Below, in pieces: positions 56,378 to 64,000 of a stretch of DNA of 64,000 bases; position 1 is the stretch's first letter; the number at the start of each line of letters is the position of its first letter. Below the pieces are notes generated by a model, which did no database searches, was not told the DNA's origin, and was given only the letters and a program-made list of their open reading frames with translations. The position numbers and the translations under genes were made by a program. The stretch covers positions 1,775,723 through 1,839,722 of the forward strand of contig NW_026570233.1 in NCBI RefSeq assembly GCF_019649055.1, written 5' to 3'. Origin of the DNA: Paramacrobiotus metropolitanus (lineage: Eukaryota; Tardigrada; Eutardigrada; Parachela; Macrobiotidae).

Positions 56378-58794
56378 TTATCCCAGGGGGACTGAGATCG
56401 GCGGGTCTCCGCCGAAGTAATCTTCGTCGTCATCGTCAGATTTAGGTGGTGGTCGACCAAGGCGCCGGAAGACGTCAGGCTTACATGTTGCTGGTGGTTG
56501 CCCATCTGGTTGTGGGGTGCCTTCCTGGCCAGGTTGTTCCGCCCGCGCCTTCTTAGCTTTCTGGACCTTCCTACGGAGCTTATGCGCGTTAGGTACTGCG
56601 CCGGGTGCCAAGTCGTCCGACATCCCTTCTCCATATGGTCTAGAGGTGAATCCACTAGGTAACGCTTTTTCTTCGCGGTACCACTTCACGAATTCGGCCG
56701 CATCGTCGTCTGGATCTTTGAAGTCCTTGCGGAAGGCGTATCTGGCCGCGTGCCGTTCCTGTATGTAAAGGAGGTCGCGTAACCAAACTGCCAAGATGAT
56801 ACTTCGCATGGGTGAACCAAGTTGTACGACGATCGTATCCAGTTCTGGTGGGATATGTGCCGTGCGACGTGCTCCCCACAGCGTGTAGTGGCAAAAGTAG
56901 TTGCCTAACCTTGCTGCGAAGACGTACCGCAAAATGGTTGCATTTCGATCTTCTGGTCCCGGTTCTTCCTCCGGCAAGTACTGCAGTAGGTCCAGGGCCG
57001 CTCGAGCCGCTGCGATGATGAAGGCCGGGTGGGCGTCGGTGATGACGAATTGAGCCACGCTTTCCAGTTGATCGCGTGAGTACTCCTGAGGTCCGAGCTG
57101 ACTTAGACTCGTCCTCTCCGGTGTGGACAAAGGTACGTCCAACAGTGCCGGATCATGCACCGAAGGCAAAGCGTTTGCTCGATTGATCGGGTGTTCCACG
57201 TTGGGGTGGTCGTTCATGTTGAACTCGCCCATCCAGTTATTCAATTGGAATCTGGTCTGGAATCCGGATCGGATGAGGAACTGACGCAGGTTTTCTACCA
57301 TCCGCCAAATGTGTGGTCGGTGTCGTTCCTCATATCCCAAGGTATTCATGATGTAGTTCGTCCGTTCGGTCGGATGTGGCATGACGACCTCAACTCCCTG
57401 TCGTCGGGCGTTGTCATAACGAGGGTCGTCCTGGCTTGGAACTTGCACTGTTGGCATCAAAGCCATCTGGTTTGCCACATCAACATCCATTTCTTCAGGT
57501 TTATCTGCCGGTTCCGCCATGTGGGCTTCCGGTTCTGGTTGCTGTTCAGGTGGGACAAAGTTCCGTTTCGACTTACTGGTTGAGTCGACGACCAGTCCCA
57601 TACTCGTCTTCTCCGGACTTGACCGTTTACCAGGTGAAGGTCGGGTTGCTTCACTATTGCCGTGTCCGGCAGAGGCTCGTCGTTCCTCGATTCTGTGTCG
57701 AGCGTCGTGTCCGAGCCTATGTCGAAGGTCGTGTCCGGCTAATGGTTTAGCAGGTCGGCGCTGCTGTTGAGTCGACGACGCGGCAACTGGTTGTGCCGGG
57801 GTTCCAGGTTGAGGAATCTGCTGGGGGACGGATGGCTGGGTTTGTGTAACCACTGGAACGACCTTCTGTGGGATCGTTGCCATCTGCTCCACCGTTGCGG
57901 GGTAAAGAGTGACCATTTTCATGGTTCCGTCGTCCTGTCGCATCATCATTTGGATTGATGCGGACTGAAGAGGTCGGTGGATGTCTCCGACTATCACTTC
58001 TCTCACGTCATGAAGCACCTGTTCCGACTCTGAGCGGCCTTGTGTGGGCTGCTGTAGGTGAACAGTGATTTGTGGTTCATGCTTCGTTGGTGGTGGATGG
58101 ACCTTCATGGTGGCAATTCTTTCGTTGACTGCCTTAAGTTTCGCACGGTCCTCCTCCTGGCGCCGCAGGTCTTGTTGCTGACGGTATTCCAGAAGCCGAT
58201 GAGTCAAAGTCGGTGGCACTGTGTTAGTCCATCCAGGGTCGGAAGCGCGGTTGCGTTGGATTTCCGACAAGTGATCCTGTTCGTAGGCCCGTAACTGGTT
58301 AATTAGACGTTCGCTGCGGGCTAAACGTCGGTATGCGCTGATGTTCCCAGCGACGACGTTTATGTACAACGCCGCTGCTTGCATCGCGTCACGACGTCCG
58401 ACTTGTGGGGTATGTTCATCCGAGAAAGAAATGATGCAGTCCGCGCATGGGAGTCTGTTGCCCTGCGGAGTTGAGTTCTCTCTGCAATGTCGGCAGTCCG
58501 CCGTGTACGCCTCCGTTCGCGGCTGTTAAAAGAAAAATTAGACGATCCGTTTCTCGGATTCGTTAGCCTATACGTGTTACGTCCTATGATTACAACGGTC
58601 GGGCCGGGTCGGTTCTCGAGCTGGTCCAAGGCACTATGTGGTGCCTAATGAGGTAGGTCGGGACATTCTGTTGTGTCCGAGGGAGGTCGGTGATCACAAG
58701 TACTTGTGTGGTACTCATGAAAGAGGTCGATTCTACGACTCTTCCGACGTATTCCATGTCTCCTCATCCGTTAGTCGATTCCACCCGGTTCACC
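56378..58794 (-). CDS. Large unknown protein, C4 zinc-finger-like N-terminus, acidic C-terminus
   Basis: The main exon runs from 58522 (acceptor TTTTCTTTTAACAG, phase 0) to TAA at 56378-56380, about 714 codons. It starts with DCRHCRENSTPQGNRLPCADC, a CX2C-X11-CX2C zinc-binding pattern. It continues with a helical region (RLINQLRAYEQDHLSEIQ), a Gln/Pro-rich linker, a folded-looking part (about 57350-56700; WRMVENLRQFLIRSGFQTRF, NYFCHYTLWGARR) and an acidic tail (KSDDDDEDYFGG). An upstream donor at 58793 (CTCCAG then GTGAAC, also phase 0) joins it to the frame of the next block, defining a 271-base intron. It could be a structural (gag-like) protein of a large element or a host gene. I recognise no family. 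Confidence 0.5.
58523..58793 (-). other. Putative intron with stem-loops of the same type
   Basis: Bounded by GTGAAC and a pyrimidine-rich TTTTAACAG in matching phase. It contains AGGCAC-TATGTG-GTGCCT (58629) and AGTAC-TTGTGTG-GTACT (58699), the same hairpin style as the array to the left. Confidence 0.45.
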
Positions 58795-59952
58795 TGGAGA
58801 GAGTCGGTTGGCTCATTCTGTTGCTCCGAGGTCGGTGGATGCTTCGGTAAGTGTCCGTGTCGGTGTGTTGATGGCTTAAGGGCTTCGTATCGTTCTCCTT
58901 CCCGAGTCTGGTTGATGCCAAATCTCTTTTGGAAGAATCCCTTGCTCAGGACGAAGTCCAAGTCGTCACCAACATGTACTTCTCGCCTCCTTTCGTTCTG
59001 TTGACGGGCTTGTACTTCGGGTCGACCAGCTGGGGTTTTTAGCTTCCCATTCAAATTCGAACCTAGCTACCAGCTGATGTAGAACTTCGCCGCGGGTCAG
59101 TCCTTCCGGGTGCCACGACATTTCCATACACGCTTCGATGGCATGTACCCAACCTTCATAAGTGGTCGGCGCCGGATCTCGTTTCTCCGGTGGGAATTCG
59201 TAATACATCCGCTTGCTGCTGGTGTATGTCCGTATGATTTTACTTTCGTTGTACCCAAGGTTACAGTACCGGTATACGTTGCTCTGGCTTAGTTGCCTCC
59301 AACCTCCACCGATGTCACCGATCTTATGGTGCCTGAGGAGCTGGAATGCGATCTTCGGTGTCGCAAACTTCGGTCCACAGGTCGCCAGGGCCTTCAAGGC
59401 CGCGAAAGTGTACATCCATCCCGGATCGTATTCCGAGACGCGTGGGGGTAGAGTATGAGCACGTTTAATGGCCACCGTCGGGTGTTTGACGTTTACCTTC
59501 GGTAGGCTAGGAATCTGTAACGGTAGGACTTCCTGGGTATCCTCGTTCCATTCCTGGAGGAGTTGATTCGGGTCGGAATCTGGTGTTAACCGTACTTGTT
59601 GACGGTAGTTCTGAGGAACGTAGACGTCACCACTATCTTCATCCATCGGCTCGTCAGCTTCGTTGCCGTCGTTGGCCGGTGGTTCGTTCTGATTGTCAGA
59701 AATCTCCGGTTCACCCTGCTGTTGTGGTGCCGAAGCTGGTGGAGGTTGATCGTCATCGTCGTTATCGTCATCCTCCGACCCTTCTGGTGTTTGATAGGTG
59801 TCGTCATCGTCCTCATCTTCTTCTTCTTCATCTTCGTCTTCTTCCTCAGAGGGCGTTTTCTCCTTGGTCTTCACCGACTTCTTCCTTGATTTCAGCGGTT
59901 TAGGTTGACTCTTCCGTAGAGTCTTACCTTCCGGAGCCGGTGAAGTTTCCAT
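58794..59952 (-). CDS. Unknown acidic protein segment, one internal frameshift
   Basis: From 59952 the frame encodes a Lys-rich start (SQPKPLKSRKKSVKTKEK), a long Glu/Asp run (about 59780-59860), a Pro/Gln region and a folded-looking part (WMYTFAALKALATCGPKFAT, WRQLSQSNVYRYCNLGYNE). Near 59040, at a run of five A and four C, coding character moves one base to the frame that reads TPAGRPEVQARQQNE and FVLSKGFFQKRFGINQTREG down to the 58793 donor. A homopolymer indel is the simplest cause. ATG 59952 overlaps another open frame (60151 to 59924), so the true start is unclear. Function unknown. Confidence 0.45.
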
Positions 59953-60734
59953 AGGTGAGGTCGGTGGAAGAGATTTGCGTGTCTTTCACCGCAAAACGTC
60001 CGGTTGTAGTCCGACCTGGCTTAGTTGCACTTGCCCTTGCTGGTGCCGAGGCGGTGTTGACATATGTTACCGGTTCGAACGGTGCCCGAGGTCGGTTGGT
60101 TGGTAGTCGTTTCTGTGACGACATACCCGACGCTCGTGCAATGTTCAACATATCCGCCGCCTCGCCAGATGGTTGTTCATCCGACTCACTGTACTCCTCG
60201 ACGACCGTTTCAGTACCTTCGGGAGAAGGACTGTAGGTTGATATAGGATATCCGGAGTTTGAAATCGCGTCGTTGCTGCTCCGGTATGAACCGAGGTACT
60301 GTGTACCGAAGTGGTAAATCGCGTTCCGCGTTGGTCGTATGGAGGGAAAACTCTGCCACCATCGTTGCGATGACAGGTCCTAAGAGGCCCATTATGACGT
60401 CAATATTGCCCTGGCTGTTCTCGTACATAACGTTGTATATACGGGCGATATGTAGTAAGGAGGATCCGCGAGGGTTTCTTGCGTATCCGATGCACCTGAC
60501 GATTCTCGTTGGCGGGTCGTCTAGTGCTCTGGCGGCGGCGCTCTTGAGCTTTTGGATAATGTCCGGTGCGATTAACTCGGCGGTCCGTCCCCATTGTCGG
60601 TGGACCGCTACGGCTAATCCGAAGTCCAAGGCCCATGCCACTATAGCCATCATAAGTTTCTGTGTGAGCCAAGGTGAGGTCCGACCTACGATCCTTAAGT
60701 TGGTCGAGAGGTCGCGCACCAATGACTGGTACAC
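59924..60734 (-). CDS. Unknown protein segment, helical, frameshifted
   Basis: The frame 60734-60210 encodes a helix-rich part (YQSLVRDLSTNLRIV, LTQKLMMAIVAWALDFGLAV, VRCIGYARNPRGSS, NIDVIMGLLGPVIATMV). At about 60225-60250 coding character moves to another frame (SPSPEGTETVVEEYSESDEQ, RAPFEPVTYVNTASAPARA) that continues to 59924. The first open codon is GTG, so the start is artificial and the frame likely joins the block to the right. No family recognised. Confidence 0.45.
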
Positions 60735-60744
60735 ATCTCTGCCT

Positions 60745-62060
60745 TCATTTCGGGCATTCTGACGCGAAATCCGACTGGTCGGTCGCCAGGTTGAGCGTCG
60801 GGTAGCCGCTGACGTACGTCATCAGGGGCTGGCCATTCAGAAGCGTCAGTGTCTTCTTCGTGACTCCATTCTTCATTACGATCGCCTTTGAATCCTTCGT
60901 ATGGATCGGCTTCTCCATGGTCGGAGATCTCGTCGTCAGGTTCCGACGGTTTCTCCGATTCGTCGTCCGAATCTTTCTTGGACGTAGCAGGTTTCGGTTG
61001 CTTGAGTGGTGGCTTAGGCGTCGGCTTAGACCTTTCGTGTGGTCTTTCGGCCTCTGTTTGGTCACCGCTGTACCTGCTCTGGCGATCAGTTCTCGCATCC
61101 GCTGTTTGGCTGCGTCGTAGTCAAATTCCTCCTTGGCGTTCCCCTTTTTGTCCGGCTTCTGTGGGCCAGCGTCTGAGGTATCAAGGTCTTCGGAGGACTT
61201 ATGCCGTTTGGCCGGGTTAGGTTTCGGCGTCTTAATTGAAAGGTCCGACCTCGGTTTAGTCGGTTCCTTCGGAGGTTGTTTGGTCACCTCCTTTTCAGCT
61301 TCCTTTCTGGCTTCTTTCTTAGCCTTCTTCTTTTCCCTCCGTGACAACTTAGCCGAGTTAGCCGAGTTGATCACCTTTGAATCCAGTAATTCGTCCTGGA
61401 TCTGCACGGAAGGTTCCCTTACTGGTTGAGGGTTCTTCATCTTGACCACCAATTGACGTGTTGTCGTGGAGGTCGACTTCGGGTCCGGTGCGAAGAGTTT
61501 CGGTCGGGTCGTGGCGGCCTGTTGTTGTGCCGCAGGTCGGACCTTCTCCGCACGGAATCGTTCTCCCATTCTTTTCATGACCTCAGCCATCCTTTGTGTA
61601 AGGCGTTCATGTTCCTTACGGACCGCGTCGGTGTTTCCAACGAGGTTAGCACGGCGTGACTTCAATGAGTTCCAGAGTTCTTTGTCCTCTGGGAACGCAG
61701 TGTCCACACTCGCATCCTGTTCCGACCTGGTCAGGTCCTGAACGTGTTTCAAGGCTGGGTCATCGTGGTATTCTCGCGAGAAATCGTCAGCCGGTTGCTG
61801 CTTCTTTTGCTTCTCTTACCCGGAGCTGTTGCCGGCTCATCTGTCCGAGATTCGTCAATGACCAACTTGGCTGGTTCCGAAAGTCGATTCATTCTGTGAT
61901 TCAGGTCCGACCTCCTTTGGAGACGTCGTATCCATCTCCTCCGGGGTTTGCTTTGGTTTAGTTGGAGTATTCCGGGCGTGAACCTACGTGGCTGTTCCTT
62001 CGGAGGTTGACTCATCGTTGCCGGTTGAGACGCTGCCCGGTTCGGTGAGATCTGTTTCAC
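60745..62060 (-). CDS. Unknown Lys/Pro/Glu-rich segment with several frameshifts
   Basis: The most protein-like reading changes frame repeatedly. TPTKPKQTPEEMDTTSPKEV (about 61950-61890) is in one frame, EPAKLVIDESRTDEPATAPG in a second, and LKHVQDLTRSEQDASVDTAF onward in a third. From about 61030 SKPTPKPPLKQPKPATSKK and EWSHEEDTDASEWPAPDD follow in yet another. An in-frame TAG also precedes the first piece. A GTAAGAG donor near 61816 with a CCAG acceptor 66 bases on could be a genuine small intron. The rest looks like indels. Disordered, charged composition; function unknown. Confidence 0.4.
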
Positions 62061-62500
62061 CGAGACCTACTCCTTCTCGGCGTTGATTCTGCCGGTCGAG
62101 ATCCATATGACGACCTGGAGCTTGTTTGTGCATCCATCAGCAGAGTCTCTTGCCAGGTTAAGTCGTCGTCATAGGTCGGGTCATCTTCGATCTGAGCACC
62201 CTTTCTGTAGTTGTGGTCAGATTCGTCGCTACTGTCGGACATGATGCACCGAATCTTCTCGGTAACCTGTTGACCGGGTTGAGGGGGCATCTCCAACGTG
62301 TAGGCTGCAGGGTTGATGCGAGGGTGCCGGAGTAGTTGGGCTGGCTTAATAATGGCCGCGTCCAACGGAAGCTGTCGTAGTGCCTGTCTTCCGCACCTCA
62401 CAAACATCAGTCGGCGTAGAGCCTTGTCCCTGTCCTGGATTAGCGCGTATATCCGCTGACCGAGTGCTTGTTGCTCGTCAGTGGATAGCTTTAACCTCAA
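62057..62500 (-). CDS. Unknown helical plus acidic segment
   Basis: The frame reads LRLKLSTDEQQALGQRIYAL, LRRLMFVRCGRQALRQLPLD, then acidic MSDSSDESDHNYRKG and DDPTYDDDLTWQETLL. It starts at TTG where the previous frame stops, so it continues that protein after a one-base shift and is not a separate gene. Near 62080-62090 coding character moves again (GVGLGETDLTEPGSVSTG). Confidence 0.45.
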   Translation of the reverse strand: MRLKLSTDEQQALGQRIYALIQDRDKALRRLMFVRCGRQALRQLPLDAAIIKPAQLLRHPRINPAAYTLEMPPQPGQQVTEKIRCIMSDSSDESDHNYRKGAQIEDDPTYDDDLTWQETLLMDAQTSSRSSYGSRPAESTPRRSRSR

Positions 62501-63977
62501 TCCTCTGTTAGGTGGGCTTCGTTGAGAATCCGTTCCAGGTCATAGTTCTTGGCCTGTCGGACTAACTTCTTATGGACTCCAGACGTAAACACTGACTTTG
62601 TTACCGAGGTCGGTTTCTGTGACTGACCCGGTTGTGTTTCATCCGCTGGAGTCTTTTTCAAAATTTCCAACAATTGTTCCTTTGTTCGGACTGGTGGAGG
62701 TGAGAATAGACGTCTCCTCGGACCTTTGTCGTCTGCTATGGGCTCTTTATGTGAGAGTCCCGGCAGAGTTGTTGGTCGAGTGAGTCGGGCAGCTGGCTTT
62801 GGTTGGCCGTCCTGCGGTGTTGTTGGTGTTTCGGAAGTATCCATATCCACCTGTTCGAATGCACCGACCTCGAGTTCGTTCCCGAGTGGCGGTACTTCAT
62901 CCATTGGTTCATCTTGTTGAACCTCCAATGGTTTGACAGGTTGGACCGGTGGCTTAAGTGTCGCCTTAATCTTCTTCGCGGGAGTTTTCAGCTTGCGTTC
63001 CGCTTCCTGTTGTTTGCGTTTGTAGAAGTCTTCCGCGAAGCTGTCAATTTTGACTTTGAGAATCCGTAACCGATCCTGATTCTTGACGGTCCGTTGCGTC
63101 TCAGGTCGGAGAATGAATCGGACCTCCTTGGTATTGTTCTCCAAGTGGCCTAGGTTGATGTCAATCTGGCGGTACTGCGGAGTCTGCGGGTCGGTTGAGT
63201 CCCGTAATTGGTAAAGTTCACCAATCAATCTGTCCGCGGTCTGCAGAGTCAACTGGATTTCGTCATCCGGTATGGATTGTGGAACCGCGAAAGGGTCCGT
63301 CGGGTTACGTGTCGACTGGATTTGTGTGATCCGAGCTCGACGATCCGTTGCTGCAGTTCGCAGCGATGCTTCAGAGGTTTCCTTTCGTTGGTCACGGTCC
63401 CGTTCTTCAATGTAATCTCGGACTCGCGTCTCCAACCAGGAAGAGGTCCTTATTATATGGCCTCTTATGCCGGGAGTCTTCGGCGCGTCTGGATGGTGGA
63501 GTTGGCGGAGGAACTTTACGTTAGTGCCCCAGCCAAAATATCACGGTCCAAGTCTTGTGCTAACCGGCTGTTGGAATCACAAAAGATTCGACGGGCTCTC
63601 ATTTCTGTGATGAGTTCCATCGTCTGATTCACCAGGTTAACCAAATGAGGTGGTGCGCTTGTTGGCATCGTTCCTGGGTCCGGTATTGCTGACATTATTC
63701 TAGCTTCGGTAACCGGGGACATAGGTCGGTCGCTAATGTCCGCTGGCTTAGGCTGAACCGTTCCTACTGTTGAGGTCGGTGGGGCCGGTCCTGCTGTAGA
63801 GGTCGGCTGAGTCGAGCTAGTCGAGGTCGGTGCTGACTGCTGACCTTGAAGCGCGGCGATTTCCGCCGTTAGTTCGCGGACTCGTTGTTGCGAGGACGTC
63901 AGTCGGTCTTCAGCGGCCTTCTTGTCGGCTGCTTGGGCTGGATCACTGTCATCCATGCCGGCGAGTCGCACTGTCAT
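62497..63977 (-). CDS. Unknown coiled-coil/Pro-rich protein, two exons, start of the chain
   Basis: ATG 63977 opens exon 63520-63977 (MDDSDPAQAADKKAAEDRLT, RVRELTAEIAALQGQQ, then a Ser/Thr/Pro linker and a helical end NQTMELITEMRARRIF). A 71-base intron (63449-63519; donor GTAAAG, acceptor ATAATAAG, phase 2) joins it in frame to 62497-63448. That exon reads ETRVRDYIEERDRDQRKETS, QTADRLIGELYQLRD, KVKIDSFAEDFYKRKQQEAE and a long Pro/Glu region. The frame is open upstream of 63977 to the window edge, so the N-terminus may extend further. Coiled-coil and disordered composition; no enzyme motif. Likely the 5' part of one long gene that continues leftward. Confidence 0.55.
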
Positions 63978-64000
63978 GTTGACAACGATTTCTTCCGCGC

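Larger units (their letters stand above)
53245..56378. repeat. Array of short hairpins with shared TTCTGTG loop
   Basis: No long coding frame was recognised. At least nine hairpins have a loop TTCTGTG, TTCCGTG or TTATGTG and stems that differ yet pair: GCGAC/GTCGC (53245), AACCGAC/GTCGGTT (53785), GGGAC/GTCCC (54402), CGAC/GTCG (55102), CCGAC/GTCGG (55413), GTCAAC/GTTGAC (55565), TTGAC/GTCAA (55701), GCCAAC/GTTGGC (56152), ACAGGTTCC/GGAACCTGT (56354). Similar forms occur at 54980 and 55484. The last one touches the stop codon of the 668-codon frame. The role is unknown. Confidence 0.7.

Noticed and set aside
53245-56378. CRISPR-like array
   Set aside because: Palindromic repeats are imperfect, spacing is irregular, there are no unique equal-length spacers, and the genome is eukaryotic.
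60745-62500. Successive reading frames overlapping by four bases, like a bacterial operon
   Set aside because: The overlapping starts are TTG or GTG, and any base before a TGA stop makes an NTG codon, so such overlaps arise automatically when alternative starts are allowed. Splice sites and protein-like character across frames point to frameshifts, not polycistronic genes.
56400-63900. Many plus-strand open frames across the TG-rich block
   Set aside because: The composition makes stop codons rare in several frames; these frames are antisense to better coding-like sequence and show no start or splice context.

Overview
The window looks like a nuclear genome fragment of a small invertebrate animal. 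The evidence is spliced genes with short GT-AG introns (mostly 57 to 500 bases), two rhodopsin-type GPCRs, a gustatory-receptor-like protein, an abLIM/dematin family actin-binding gene, families of secreted cysteine-rich proteins, and many transposable-element remnants. I cannot name the species. Introns were placed by eye from splice consensus, reading phase and comparison between paralogs inside the window.

Layout. 0-10 kb, minus strand: an array of secreted CUB-like genes. One copy (1.45-2.93 kb) is broken by a frameshift and by a non-LTR retrotransposon whose ORF1 is itself broken by a tRNA-like insert. The second (3.98-7.14 kb) is a ten-exon gene that strings three CUB-like modules together. 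The third (8.24-9.76 kb) is a four-exon gene with one complete module. 10.9-17.2 kb, minus strand: a small Cys-rich gene fragment, a possible death-domain exon, and a nine-exon abLIM/dematin-type gene ending in a villin headpiece, with a small secreted ORF nested in one intron. 17.2-25.6 kb is a gene-poor flank with several GC-rich, motif-dense clusters. 25.6-34 kb holds a gustatory-receptor-like gene, a two-exon GPCR, a receptor remnant split by a short inverted-repeat transposon, a kinase with DFE in place of DFG, and a neighbouring half-kinase with a frameshift.

34.4-44.4 kb is a segmental duplication of a small 12-Cys secreted-protein gene. The first copy is intact. The second was hit in its last codons by a foldback element and lost its TATA region to a 2.76 kb insertion. 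45.5-46.5 kb is a single-exon GPCR. 46.5-52 kb is poor in genes, with two candidate exons and a truncated secreted-peptide gene.

52-64 kb is a different compositional world. The plus strand is rich in T and G and poor in A. A possible LTR lies at 52.0-52.4 kb. About 3 kb (53.2-56.4 kb) is packed with short hairpins, many sharing the loop TTCTGTG while their stems change in a compensating way. A minus-strand chain of long, acidic, proline-rich reading frames (56.4-64 kb) runs off the window. It has at least two plausible introns, and hairpins of the same kinds lie in the spacers. It also contains frameshifts and in-frame stops, so it is either a decaying large element or a sequence with indel errors. 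No reverse transcriptase, integrase or other diagnostic enzyme is visible here, so I leave it unclassified.
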